Of a stretch of 33,890 bases of DNA, positions 1-7,902 are shown piece by piece. The notes under the pieces were generated by a model. That model was given only the letters and a program-made list of their open reading frames with translations. It did not search any database and was not told where the DNA came from. Position 1 is the stretch's first letter. Each line of letters opens with the position of its first letter. Origin of the DNA: Chromohalobacter sp. 296-RDG (GTDB taxonomy: Bacteria; Pseudomonadota; Gammaproteobacteria; Pseudomonadales; Halomonadaceae); contig NZ_JARANY010000028.1 in NCBI RefSeq assembly GCF_029889885.1, positions 1-33,890 of the forward strand, written 5' to 3'. The position numbers and the translations under genes were made by a program.

Positions 1-1505
1 GGGTCGTCGCTGTAGGAGACCAGTACGCATTTCACCTGCTGGTAGTGATCGAGCATCAGTTTGTGGGTCTCGCGGCCGATGCCGGACTTCTTGTAGCCCC
101 CAAAGGCGGCGTGCGCGGGATATTGATGGTAGCAGTTGGTCCACACGCGCCCGGCCTGGATGCCCCGGCCCATGCGATAGGCGCGATTCATGTCTTGGGT
201 CCAGACCCCGGCGCCCAGCCCGTACTCGGTGTCGTTGGCGATAGCCAGCGCTTCCTCTTCATCACGGAAGGTGGTGATGGCGAGCGTGGGGCCGAAGATT
301 TCCTCCTGGAAGACGCGCATGTCGTTGCGGCCCTTGAGAATGGTGGGCTGCACGTAGAAGCCACCCGCCAGTTCGCCCTCGAGATTGGCCTTGGCGCCGC
401 CAAGCAGGCATTCGGCGCCCTCCTCGCGGCCGATATCCATGTACGAGAGGATCTTGTCGAACTGCTCTTTGGAGACTTGGGCACCGATCTGCGTTTCGGT
501 ATCCAGCGGATCGCCCTGGCGAATGGTCTTGGCGCGTTCGATGGCACGTGCCATGAATTCATCATAGATCGACTCGTGCACCAGCGCGCGAGACGGGCAG
601 GTACACACCTCGCCCTGGTTGAAGAAGGTCATCAGCAAGCCTTCGATGCATTTCTCGGCGAAGGCCTCGCCATGCGAGAGCACGTCTTCGAAATACACGT
701 TGGGCGACTTACCGCCCAATTCCAGTGTGGCCGGCACGATGCGCTTGGCGGCATTGCCCATGATCTTGCTGCCCACCGGGGTGGAGCCAGTGAAGGCGAT
801 CTTGGCGACACCTTCATGCGTGGTCAGCGCCTCGCCGGCTTCCTCACCGAGCCCGTGCACCACGTTGAGCACGCCCGGCGGTAGTAGATCGCCGATCAGC
901 TCGAGGAAGATATTGATCGAGGCCGGGGTCTGCTCGGCTGGCTTGAGCACCGGGCAGTTACCGGCGGCAAGCGCGGGGGCCAGCTTCCAGGTCGCCATCA
1001 GGATGGGAAAGTTCCAGGGGATGATCTGCCCTACCACGCCGTAGGGCTCATGGTAGTGATAGGCCACGGTGTTTTCATCGACTTCGCTGATGGTGCCTTC
1101 CTGAGAGCGCAGGCAACCGGCGAAATAGCGGAAATGATCCGCTACCAGCGGGATGTCGGCGCCGCTGGTTTCGCGGACCGGCTTGCCGTTGTCCCAGGTC
1201 TCGGCTACGGCGAGCTTGTCGATGTTCTGCTCGACGCGATCGGCGATCTTGAGCAGTATATTGGCGCGCTCGGCGGGCGGCATCTTGCCCCAAGCCGGGG
1301 CGGCTTGCTGTGCCGCCTTCACCGCACGGTCGATATCTGCAACCGATGAGCGCGGTACCTGACAGAAGACCTCACCGGTGATCGGGGTGATGTTGTCCAG
1401 ATAGCGACCGTCGGCAGGCGCCACCCAATCGCCGCCGATGAAATTCTCGTAACGCGACTTGAAGTCGACGACGGCACCCGGGGTGCCGGGGCGTGTGTAG
1501 ATCAT
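1..1505 (-). CDS. NAD-dependent aldehyde dehydrogenase, AldB/ExaC type (3' end cut by window edge)
   Basis: Oxidises an aliphatic aldehyde, probably acetaldehyde, to the acid with NAD(P)+ in the cytoplasm. The frame reads from ATG at 1505-1503 to the left edge, giving 501 residues. It begins [20 protein letters not shown], very close to the Pseudomonas ExaC/E. coli AldB family as I recall it. Visible landmarks are the IIPWNFP and KPAEQTP cofactor segments, FTGSTPVG, the general-base Glu in LELGGKSPN, and NQGEVCTC with the catalytic Cys at about residue 301. QEEIFGPT lies near the C-terminus. The family ends a few residues after the LVSYS motif seen at the edge, so only about five residues and the stop are missing. 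AAGGAG sits seven bases before the ATG and fixes the start. It is divergent from the AraC-type gene at 1731, the likely local regulator (inference). The exact substrate cannot be read from sequence. Confidence 0.93.
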   Translation of the reverse strand, partial: MIYTRPGTPGAVVDFKSRYENFIGGDWVAPADGRYLDNITPITGEVFCQVPRSSVADIDRAVKAAQQAAPAWGKMPPAERANILLKIADRVEQNIDKLAVAETWDNGKPVRETSGADIPLVADHFRYFAGCLRSQEGTISEVDENTVAYHYHEPYGVVGQIIPWNFPILMATWKLAPALAAGNCPVLKPAEQTPASINIFLELIGDLLPPGVLNVVHGLGEEAGEALTTHEGVAKIAFTGSTPVGSKIMGNAAKRIVPATLELGGKSPNVYFEDVLSHGEAFAEKCIEGLLMTFFNQGEVCTCPSRALVHESIYDEFMARAIERAKTIRQGDPLDTETQIGAQVSKEQFDKILSYMDIGREEGAECLLGGAKANLEGELAGGFYVQPTILKGRNDMRVFQEEIFGPTLAITTFRDEEEALAIANDTEYGLGAGVWTQDMNRAYRMGRGIQAGRVWTNCYHQYPAHAAFGGYKKSGIGRETHKLMLDHYQQVKCVLVSYSDD

Positions 1506-1614
1506 GGCGTGTCTCCTTGGGCGAATGCGCCGGGGCGAATCGTCTGGTGTGCGACCCTGCCCCTTGGAAAATGAGTGCGCATCGTCCTCAGCATGACGTG
1601 TCGGCCAAGCGTCG

Positions 1615-1652
1615 GTTTGCCTGCCAGTCTCCGACGTTTGTCTGCCAGTCTC
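1615..1652. promoter_or_regulatory. Two-copy direct-repeat operator between aldehyde dehydrogenase and AraC-type gene
   Basis: Two 17-base direct repeats, GTTTGCCTGCCAGTCTC at 1615-1631 and GTTTGTCTGCCAGTCTC at 1636-1652, differ at one base. They start 21 bases apart, two helical turns, which is the usual arrangement of half-sites for a dimer of an AraC-family protein. They lie 110-147 bases upstream of the dehydrogenase start and 79-116 upstream of the regulator start. No good sigma-70 promoter is visible on the dehydrogenase side, which would fit an activator-dependent promoter (inference). Confidence 0.6.
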
Positions 1653-1730
1653 AGATAGCGAATTTGCCTACACTGCAAGGTAACGGGCGACATCCACGCC
1701 CACACCGTCGGTACCGCTGAGGAGTACGCC

Positions 1731-2693
1731 ATGCACGCCGTCACGCCTCCCGATGCGCGCTCCCGGGCATCCCAAGTGGACAATACCCGCGCGCTCGAGC
1801 AACTGGCAGACACGCCCCGCACACGACGCTTGATCGAGAATCGCATCTGTTACGCGGGTCCGCATGCGGAGCTGTCGATCTACGATACCTGGTGGCCCGC
1901 GCAGGATGTCGCCTTGAGCGCCGAGCGGGTGCTCTACTGCGGCATGCTGCAAGGGCGCAAGGTGATGCGTGGCGCCACCGACGCCCCGGAAACCTTCTTG
2001 CCGGGCGAGAGCTTCGTGCTGGCACCGCACCAGGAAGTGCGCATCGACTTTCCCGACGCGCGCCCTGACGCGCCCACTACCTGCCTGACCATCGATCTCG
2101 AGCCCGCGCGCATTCACGCCCTTAGCGAGCGCCTCAACCAGGCCCAGCCACGCGAGCGAGAACTCGGCGAGTGGCACTATCACCCGCATGCCCTGCACGT
2201 GCCGCACGGCCCAACCACCCAGGCGCTGATCGAACGCCTGATGGGCCTCTTCCGCGAGAATCATCCCGATCGCGATGCGCTGGTTGGGCTCAACATCGAC
2301 GAGTTGATCGTGCGCCTGCTGCGTACCCAGTCGCGTGAGTTGCTGCTCGCCGACACCCGCCAGGCACCGCCACGTCATGGTCTTGCGGCCGCACTGGCGT
2401 GGCTGGAACGCCACCCCGAGCAGCCGCTGGACGGGGCGCAATTGGCCCGCGAGGCCTGCATGAGCAAGGCGCGCCTGTACCGGCTATTCCAGCACGAGGT
2501 CGGTTACACGCCCGGCGAGTATCAGCAACGCCTACGACTGGCACGCGCGCGTCAATGGCTTCGCGAGGCCGATGCTCCGATTACCGAGATCTGCTACTCG
2601 CTGGGCTATCGTAGCCTCAGCCACTTCACCCGGCGCTTCAAGGCGGCCTATGGCCTCACCCCCGGCGACTATCGCCGTCTTCTCATTGCCTGA
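1731..2693 (+). CDS. AraC-family transcriptional regulator
   Basis: A 320-residue DNA-binding regulator. The C-terminal ~105 residues form the paired helix-turn-helix domain of the family: a first HTH around LAREACMSKARLYRLFQHEV and a second around ITEICYSLGYRSLSHFTRRF, followed by the typical YGLTPGDYRR ending. The N-terminal ~210 residues look like a cupin-type ligand-sensing arm (AraC_N-like) with no catalytic motif. The ATG is supported by TGAGGAG at 1718-1724, six bases upstream. It is divergent from the aldehyde dehydrogenase, and the repeat pair at 1615-1652 lies in the shared region. The simplest reading is that it controls the dehydrogenase in response to an alcohol or aldehyde, and perhaps itself. 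The effector is unknown. Confidence 0.9.
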   Translation: MHAVTPPDARSRASQVDNTRALEQLADTPRTRRLIENRICYAGPHAELSIYDTWWPAQDVALSAERVLYCGMLQGRKVMRGATDAPETFLPGESFVLAPHQEVRIDFPDARPDAPTTCLTIDLEPARIHALSERLNQAQPRERELGEWHYHPHALHVPHGPTTQALIERLMGLFRENHPDRDALVGLNIDELIVRLLRTQSRELLLADTRQAPPRHGLAAALAWLERHPEQPLDGAQLAREACMSKARLYRLFQHEVGYTPGEYQQRLRLARARQWLREADAPITEICYSLGYRSLSHFTRRFKAAYGLTPGDYRRLLIA

Positions 2694-2993
2694 GAACTCA
2701 CTGTCCAAGAACTCACCCACCGCCCAAGAACTCATCGCCTGCACACGAGCACGTGGCGCCACGCATGCGCCTAAAATGCATTTTCCATCAGCATATCCTC
2801 AAGGAGCGTGCTTGCATTTCAGCGTCAATCCGATAAAATATATAACGAAATTTTATTCTACCCGCGCAAGGAAAGAATTCCTCGTGATACGCCTCATGAT
2901 ACAAAACAAGCCGGGTGTCACGCGGAATTCATACCGGGGTAGGCATTTCCTGCATCGCGCCGCGATGCATATAATATTCAAAAGAGAGACATC
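2694..2993. other. 300-base AT-richer intergenic region with several palindromes
   Basis: No gene is visible here. The stretch from about 2770 to 2990 is clearly richer in A+T than its surroundings. It holds perfect palindromes CGTGGCGCCACG (2752-2763) and AAAATGCATTTT (2773-2784). An inverted repeat pairs ATAAAAT (2833-2839) with ATTTTAT (2850-2856), and a 19-base palindrome lies at 2951-2969. AGAACTCA occurs three times just after the AraC-type gene (2693, 2708, 2727). TTGCAT (2812-2817) and TAAAAT (2834-2839), 16 bases apart, could be a second, upstream promoter. Confidence 0.5.
2951..2975 (+). promoter_or_regulatory. Candidate promoter -10 with abutting 19-base palindrome, upstream of the gene at 2994
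   Basis: A perfect TATAAT lies at 2970-2975. Directly before it, with no gap, is the palindrome TGCATCGCGCCGCGATGCA (2951-2969): nine-base arms around one central base, too tight for an RNA hairpin and so more likely a protein-binding site. No convincing -35 is seen; TTCCTG at 2947-2952 is a poor match. Transcription would begin near 2982, leaving a leader of only about 12 bases with GAGAG as ribosome site. A repressor or activator bound at the palindrome would cover the promoter spacer (inference). Confidence 0.5.
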
Positions 2994-3800
2994 ATGACGT
3001 TACGTCACGCCGAAAGCGGCGACGCGCCGCGATTGCACCTCGACCTCACTCCCTTTCAGGAAGACGGCCAGTGCTACGGCGACTACCACCGCCTGCCACT
3101 CAACCCGATGCTCAAGCGCCTGTGCATTGAAGCGCGCCGCGCCGGCCTGGCGGATGCTTCGCTCGGGACTCGCGACCTGATGAGCCATATGGCACTCGAT
3201 GAAGACCATATCGTCACTCAAGAGATTTCCGGACGCGTATGGCGCTATAGCGTCGGTTACTCGGAGGCACCCAGCCAGCTCGACTCTGCGCTGGACTCAC
3301 TCGGCGAACGCATGCTCGAGGAGCCGCTACCCTCCGGCCTGGCACAGCTCACCGAGTCATGGGTCTACATGCCCGGACAGCTCGATGCCGCCACGACTCA
3401 AAGCACCGACGTGCTGTGGATGGACAAGCCTGCGTGGGCACGCTATCGCCTCGAACAGGTTCAGCTCTGGTTTCGCGCCGTACGCAACGATGCCGAGCGC
3501 CTCGGCGATGGCTGGCTGGCCTGGCACTTGACGCATCTACCGCTGACGCGTTCGCCGGTGCTCGATAGCGTCGATGCGTTCAGCAAGCTGGCGCGCCTCG
3601 ACCTCGGCGACCGCGATGCACTGGGGGAACTCTCTTTCGTGCGTTATCACCACGGGGAATGCCACGAAGGCATGGGGCTGGCGATCACTCGACTACCACA
3701 CCGACTCGACGCGCTGGCGTCATTGGACGATGCCTTGGTGGTACCTGTACGCCAGGTCGACGGCATCCTCACACGTCTCGACCGCGCGCTGGCAGACTAG
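2994..3800 (+). CDS. Hypothetical protein, 268 residues, family not recognised
   Basis: I do not recognise this protein. It is acidic, with no signal peptide, no membrane segment and no metal-binding or nucleotide-binding motif that I can see. It contains several Trp/Tyr-rich patches (for example WVYMPG and WLAWHLTHLPL) and an SFVRYHHGECHEGMG segment with clustered His, Cys and Glu near residue 225 that could be functional. The start ATG has GAGAG a few bases upstream and sits close behind a perfect TATAAT. Codon use and GC content match the neighbours, but the upstream region is unusually AT-rich. It is transcribed alone and ends before the hairpin at 3846-3876. The reading frame is long and free of stops, so it is very probably a real gene. 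Confidence 0.75.
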   Translation: MTLRHAESGDAPRLHLDLTPFQEDGQCYGDYHRLPLNPMLKRLCIEARRAGLADASLGTRDLMSHMALDEDHIVTQEISGRVWRYSVGYSEAPSQLDSALDSLGERMLEEPLPSGLAQLTESWVYMPGQLDAATTQSTDVLWMDKPAWARYRLEQVQLWFRAVRNDAERLGDGWLAWHLTHLPLTRSPVLDSVDAFSKLARLDLGDRDALGELSFVRYHHGECHEGMGLAITRLPHRLDALASLDDALVVPVRQVDGILTRLDRALAD

Positions 3801-3841
3801 GCTTTTACGCAAGCTGCCTGTACGACACGCGTCAATGAACG

Positions 3842-3876
3842 AAAATGCCCCCTGTGCCTAGATGGCACAGGGGGCA
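3842..3876 (-). terminator. Rho-independent terminator of lptF-lptG
   Basis: A perfect 13-base-pair stem, TGCCCCCTGTGCC (3846-3858) with GGCACAGGGGGCA (3864-3876), has a five-base loop. Read on the minus strand, the stem is followed by TTTTC, so it terminates transcription coming from lptG, whose stop lies 28 bases upstream. The plus-strand side lacks a T-run, but the hairpin may still slow transcription arriving from the gene ending at 3800. Confidence 0.85.
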
Positions 3877-3904
3877 CTACGTTGTAGCCCGCGTGTCGTT
3901 GCCC

Positions 3905-4969
3905 TCAGCCGGTCCGCCTGAGCAATACGATGCCCAGCACATAGCAGGCTACGGTAGGCACCAGCACCGCGAACACCGGCGAGAAGCCGAACAGCATCGA
4001 CGCCGGGGCCAGGAGGTCCTGCAGGTACTTGAACGAGACACCGACGATGATGCCGTAGAACACGCGCGTGCCGGCGGCCACGGTGCGCAGCGGCCCGAAC
4101 ACGAACGATGCGGCCACCAGCATCAGGCCTGCCAGAGTGAAAGGCAGCAGCATTTTCTGCCAGAAGTACAACAGCGGCTGAGTGGCCTCGAGTCCCTGGT
4201 TGTCCAGGTAACTGGCATAACGCCACAAGTCGCTGGGCGACTGGCTATCCAACGGACGCAACAAGCGGTTGAGTTGGGCCGGGGTGAACGAGGTGTCCCA
4301 AGTGCGCTTGTCAGTGGTATCGACGACAGTTCGCCCGTCTTCGAAACGCGTTTCCTCGATGTTTTGCCATTGCCAGCTACCGTTTTCCCAGACCGCACGG
4401 TCAGCATGCTCGGCACTCACCATTTGCGTGCCCTCGAAGTGATAACGCGTGATATCGATGACCACGTCGTCCGCGCGAATGGTGCCGAAGCGATAGTAGT
4501 CATTGCCCTCGCGCTGCCAGCCGCCACGCTCGGAGAGAATCGCGCCCTCACCCTCGAGTTGCTCGAGCCGCCAGGCCTCGGCATGTTGCTCAGTCACGGG
4601 GCTTACCCACTCGCTGATCGCCATGGTCAGGATGATCACCAGGCCCAGCGGCTTCATGGCGCCCCATAGAATGCGGGCCAGCGAACGCCCGGAGGCACGC
4701 ATCACCGTCAACTCGTTACTTGACGCCATACTGCCTAGACCGATCAAGGCACCGATCAATACGCCTACCGGCGCATACTGATAAAACCGCCACGGTAGGC
4801 GCATCAACAGATACACAAAGACGTCCAGAGCGCCGTAGTTGCCCTCGACGTCATCGAGATCGTTGATGTAGGAGATGACCAGATCCAGCCCCAGGATCAT
4901 GACCTGCACGACCAGCATGGCCGCCAGCACATTGCGCGCGATGTAGCGATCGAAACGGTCGAAAATCAT
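3905..4969 (-). CDS. lptG: LPS export ABC transporter permease LptG
   Basis: Inner-membrane permease that, with LptF and the ATPase LptB2, extracts lipopolysaccharide from the inner membrane and passes it to LptC and the periplasmic bridge. At 354 residues it is close to the E. coli length. It starts MIFDRFDRYIARNVL and has three N-terminal membrane segments. A conserved cytoplasmic coupling segment (SMASSNELTVMRASGRS, about residues 80-96) follows, then a large periplasmic beta-jellyroll of about 150 residues, then three C-terminal membrane segments. The start overlaps the lptF stop by four bases (ATGA, 4966-4969), the mark of translational coupling in this operon. The strong minus-strand terminator at 3842-3876 closes the unit. 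Confidence 0.95.
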   Translation of the reverse strand: MIFDRFDRYIARNVLAAMLVVQVMILGLDLVISYINDLDDVEGNYGALDVFVYLLMRLPWRFYQYAPVGVLIGALIGLGSMASSNELTVMRASGRSLARILWGAMKPLGLVIILTMAISEWVSPVTEQHAEAWRLEQLEGEGAILSERGGWQREGNDYYRFGTIRADDVVIDITRYHFEGTQMVSAEHADRAVWENGSWQWQNIEETRFEDGRTVVDTTDKRTWDTSFTPAQLNRLLRPLDSQSPSDLWRYASYLDNQGLEATQPLLYFWQKMLLPFTLAGLMLVAASFVFGPLRTVAAGTRVFYGIIVGVSFKYLQDLLAPASMLFGFSPVFAVLVPTVACYVLGIVLLRRTG

Positions 4970-6048
4970 GTGCGGCTCCCTCGGCGCTGATCACGGTGCG
5001 TCATCCAGATCCCCAACAATAAATACCCCAGGTGGATCGGCCACATGCCGATGGACGACGCCAGCGAACCACGCGATATGGCATCCTGAGCCGCTAGCAA
5101 TAAACTCAAGTAACTGATGTGCAGGAAGATCGCCGGCAACAGCTTGGCGAAACGCCCCTGGCGCGGATTGACCCGCGACAACGGCAGCGCCAGCAGGGTG
5201 AGGATCGGTACCATCAGCGGCATGGAAAGCCGCCACTGCAGATTGGCCCAGGCTTCGTCATCGCCGCGCTCGATGAGCTGTGGGGTCGAGGTCAGCTCGG
5301 CGGCGTCGAGATCGACCCGATCGCGCGCGCGCGATAGGCGCACCGCATAGGTATCGAACTGCAACCGTTCGGCGACTTTCTTGCCTGGTTCGACGCTGTA
5401 ACGCTGGCCATCGGTCAACACCAGAAAGCGGCTGCCGGTCTCCTCGTCGACCGTCTGATAGCCGCCTTCGGCCCGCGTGATCATCGTCTCCGGCATGCCG
5501 TCGTTACGCGGCTGACGCTGACTGATGAAGACGTTTTCCATACGCGAGCGATCATCATTGAGGCTCTCGGTATAGGCGGTGCGTCCACTGCCGAACTCCT
5601 GAAAACGCCCCGGCTGCAGCACCGAGAAATCGAGCCGGCTTTTCTGTTCCTCGAGCACCATCTCGTTGTGACGGGCACCGTTAGGGGTCAGCCACAGGCT
5701 GCACACTGCCACCAGTATCGCCACCAGTACTGCCGAGCACAGCGTCACCCGCAATAGCCGGTTGGGGCTGACACCACAGGCCACCAGCACCGTTATCTCG
5801 CTATTCAGATAAAGCTGCCCGAACGCCAGCAGGATGCCGAGAAAAAACGACAGCGGCAGCACCAACTCCATGAACCCAGGCAGGTGAAAAAGCATCAGGG
5901 TGCCGAGAATGTTGGCAGGAATATCCCCTTGCGCGGCATCGCCGAAATAGCGAATGAAGCGACTGCCCATGATCACCAGCAATAGCACACCGGCCACGGC
6001 AGCCATGGTGGCGAGGATCTCGCGCGTCAAATAGCGGAATACGATCAA
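4966..6048 (-). CDS. lptF: LPS export ABC transporter permease LptF, TTG start
   Basis: Partner permease of LptG in the LptB2FG lipopolysaccharide extractor. The protein has 360 residues when started at TTG 6048-6046, reading (M)IVFRYLTREILATM, which aligns with the usual MII-RYL start of LptF. GGGAGAAG lies just upstream with correct spacing. The open frame continues to 6153, but that extension is rich in Arg/Gly and runs into the pepA promoter region, so I reject it. Landmarks are the first membrane segments, GDIPANILGTLMLFHLPGFM, the coupling region SEITVLVACGVSPNRLL, the periplasmic domain, and LPLSRVNPRQGRFAKLLPA before the last membrane segments. It is divergent from pepA. Confidence 0.92.
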   Translation of the reverse strand: MIVFRYLTREILATMAAVAGVLLLVIMGSRFIRYFGDAAQGDIPANILGTLMLFHLPGFMELVLPLSFFLGILLAFGQLYLNSEITVLVACGVSPNRLLRVTLCSAVLVAILVAVCSLWLTPNGARHNEMVLEEQKSRLDFSVLQPGRFQEFGSGRTAYTESLNDDRSRMENVFISQRQPRNDGMPETMITRAEGGYQTVDEETGSRFLVLTDGQRYSVEPGKKVAERLQFDTYAVRLSRARDRVDLDAAELTSTPQLIERGDDEAWANLQWRLSMPLMVPILTLLALPLSRVNPRQGRFAKLLPAIFLHISYLSLLLAAQDAISRGSLASSIGMWPIHLGYLLLGIWMTHRDQRRGSRT

Positions 6049-6206
6049 GCGTCTTCTCCCGGGTCGGTTCCCTGGTCCACGACGACCCCTTGCGGGGCCC
6101 AATGCAGCCTTCGACCACCCTCCCCATGCATTGCGTTCCGGCTTTGCGTACACTGGAGTACGTTCAGCGCCGGCATCCTTGTCGGCATTATCCAGAATAC
6201 CCGGAC

Positions 6207-6229
6207 ACTTGTCTCGCCACGAGACAAGT
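6207..6229. promoter_or_regulatory. Perfect inverted repeat upstream of pepA
   Basis: ACTTGTCTCG (6207-6216) and CGAGACAAGT (6220-6229) form ten-base perfect arms around CCA. The repeat ends 28 bases before the pepA start, within the 209-base lptF/pepA divergent region. It could be an operator for either gene or a hairpin in the pepA leader; there is no T-run, so it is not a terminator. Confidence 0.5.
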
Positions 6230-6257
6230 CATGTCAGCTCAGTCGTGTGGAGACTTC

Positions 6258-7781
6258 ATGGAATCCCCCGTAATCAACGTCAACCCGGCCAAGGTCGAAA
6301 CGGCATGCCTGATCGTCCCCGTCTTCAAGGATGAGGACCTGCTGCCGGCGGCGAACAAGCTCGACGACGCCAGTGAACGCCTGATCGGCCAGCTTCTCGA
6401 TCGGGGCGACTTCGACCCCAGCCTCGGCAATGTGCAATTGATTCCCTTCGCGCCAGGGCTCGGTGCCGAGCGTCTGCTGCTCGTCGGCCTCGGCGAGCGC
6501 ACCAAGTGCGGCGAAGGCCAACTCATCAAGGCCCTTGATGCCGCCTTCGCCACTGTCATCAAATTGCCGCTCGACGACGTGGCCGCCGCTTTCACCGACG
6601 TACCGGTCGGCGAGCGCGACACCGCCTGGAAGGCGCGCGTCACGCTGGAAGCCGCGCATCGCGCCTGCTATCGCTTCGACGACTTCAAGTCACAGCCGGC
6701 GCCCGCACCGCGCCTCAAGAGCCTGACGCTGCTGCTCAGTGACCAGGATGAGACGCCCCAGGCCGAACTAGGGGCGCGCATCGGTGCCGCCGTCGGCGAA
6801 GGCGTCGCGTTGACGCGTACTTTGGGCAACTTGCCCAGCAATGTCTGCACGCCACGTTACCTCGCCGAGCAGGCGCAAACACTGGCAGCGGATGCCGAGG
6901 GCGCATTGAATGTCGAGATCCTCGACGAGGACGCCCTGCAAGCGCTGGGCGCCAACGCCCTGCTCTCTGTCGGCCAGGGCAGCGAGGAACCCTCACGCCT
7001 GATCGTCATGCAGTATCGCGGCGCCGAGGACCCGGACGAAGCCCCGCACGTCATCGTCGGCAAGGGCATCACCTTCGATTCCGGCGGCATCTCGCTCAAA
7101 GGAGGGGCCGGCATGGACGAGATGAAGTTCGACATGTGCGGCGCCGCCAGCGTCTTCGGCACCATGAAGACGGTGCTCGCGCTCCAGCCCAAGATCAATA
7201 TCATTGGCGTGGTGGCAAGCGCCGAGAACATGCCCGATGGTCGCGCCATCAAACCCGGCGACATCGTCAAGACTCTCAAGGGGCTCAACGTCGAGATTCT
7301 CAACACCGACGCTGAGGGACGTATGGCACTGTGCGACGCGCTGAGCTACATCGAGCGCTTCAAGCCCGCCAGCGTCGTGGATATCGCGACCCTGACCGGT
7401 GCTGCGATCATCGCCCTGGGCCATCATGCCTCGGGGCTTTTATCCAACGACGACGATCTGGCGCTGGACTTGCTCGACGCCGGCGAGAACGCCTGGGACC
7501 GCGCCTGGCACCTGCCATTGTGGGATGAGTATCAGAGCCAGCTCGATTCCAACTTCGCCGACTTGGCCCATATCGGAGGTCGCCCCGCCGGCACCATCAC
7601 GGCGGCCTGCTTCCTGTCGCGGTTCGCCGATGCGTATCCCTGGGCGCACCTGGATATCGCCGGTACCGCCTGGGCTTCGGGTGACAAGAAAGGTGCCAGT
7701 GGCCGCCCCGTAGGCCTGTTGACCCAATACTTGCTCGACCGCGAAACCGAGGCCAACGAGACGCGCCCCAGCGTCGAGTGA
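6258..7781 (+). CDS. pepA: Leucyl aminopeptidase PepA (M17 family)
   Basis: Two-metal aminopeptidase that releases N-terminal amino acids from peptides in the cytoplasm; in some gammaproteobacteria PepA also binds DNA as a regulator. The protein has 507 residues with this start. The N-terminal macro-like domain spans about 1-170, followed by the catalytic domain. Metal ligands and active-site residues align with E. coli PepA: Lys269 and Asp274 in [11 protein letters not shown], Asp292 in FDMCG, and Asp351, Glu353 and Arg355 in NTDAEGR. The start ATG 6258 is preceded by GGAG with five-base spacing. An in-frame ATG at 6231 is possible but has a poorer ribosome site. It is divergent from lptF. 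In many relatives pepA is followed directly by holC-valS; here two other genes intervene. Confidence 0.95.
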   Translation: MESPVINVNPAKVETACLIVPVFKDEDLLPAANKLDDASERLIGQLLDRGDFDPSLGNVQLIPFAPGLGAERLLLVGLGERTKCGEGQLIKALDAAFATVIKLPLDDVAAAFTDVPVGERDTAWKARVTLEAAHRACYRFDDFKSQPAPAPRLKSLTLLLSDQDETPQAELGARIGAAVGEGVALTRTLGNLPSNVCTPRYLAEQAQTLAADAEGALNVEILDEDALQALGANALLSVGQGSEEPSRLIVMQYRGAEDPDEAPHVIVGKGITFDSGGISLKGGAGMDEMKFDMCGAASVFGTMKTVLALQPKINIIGVVASAENMPDGRAIKPGDIVKTLKGLNVEILNTDAEGRMALCDALSYIERFKPASVVDIATLTGAAIIALGHHASGLLSNDDDLALDLLDAGENAWDRAWHLPLWDEYQSQLDSNFADLAHIGGRPAGTITAACFLSRFADAYPWAHLDIAGTAWASGDKKGASGRPVGLLTQYLLDRETEANETRPSVE

Positions 7782-7902
7782 CCCTTCGCAGCAAAAAATT
7801 TGCATGCTAACGTAAGTAGCAGGCGTGCCGGCCTTTCCTCGTCCGACGCGCCTATGCCATTCTCGGCATCCAGCCGAGCGCCAGATTTGACGGAGAACTT
7901 CA

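Noticed and set aside
45-884. 279-residue open frame on the plus strand
   Set aside because: It is the antisense shadow of the aldehyde dehydrogenase, whose motifs are intact on the other strand.
1506-1614. Sigma-54 promoter for the aldehyde dehydrogenase
   Set aside because: A GG-N10-GC pair can be found on the minus strand, but the surrounding bases do not fit the TGGCAC/TTGC consensus.
3845-4669. 274-residue open frame on the plus strand
   Set aside because: Antisense to lptG; low-complexity His/Gln/Arg composition, and its start lies inside the terminator stem.
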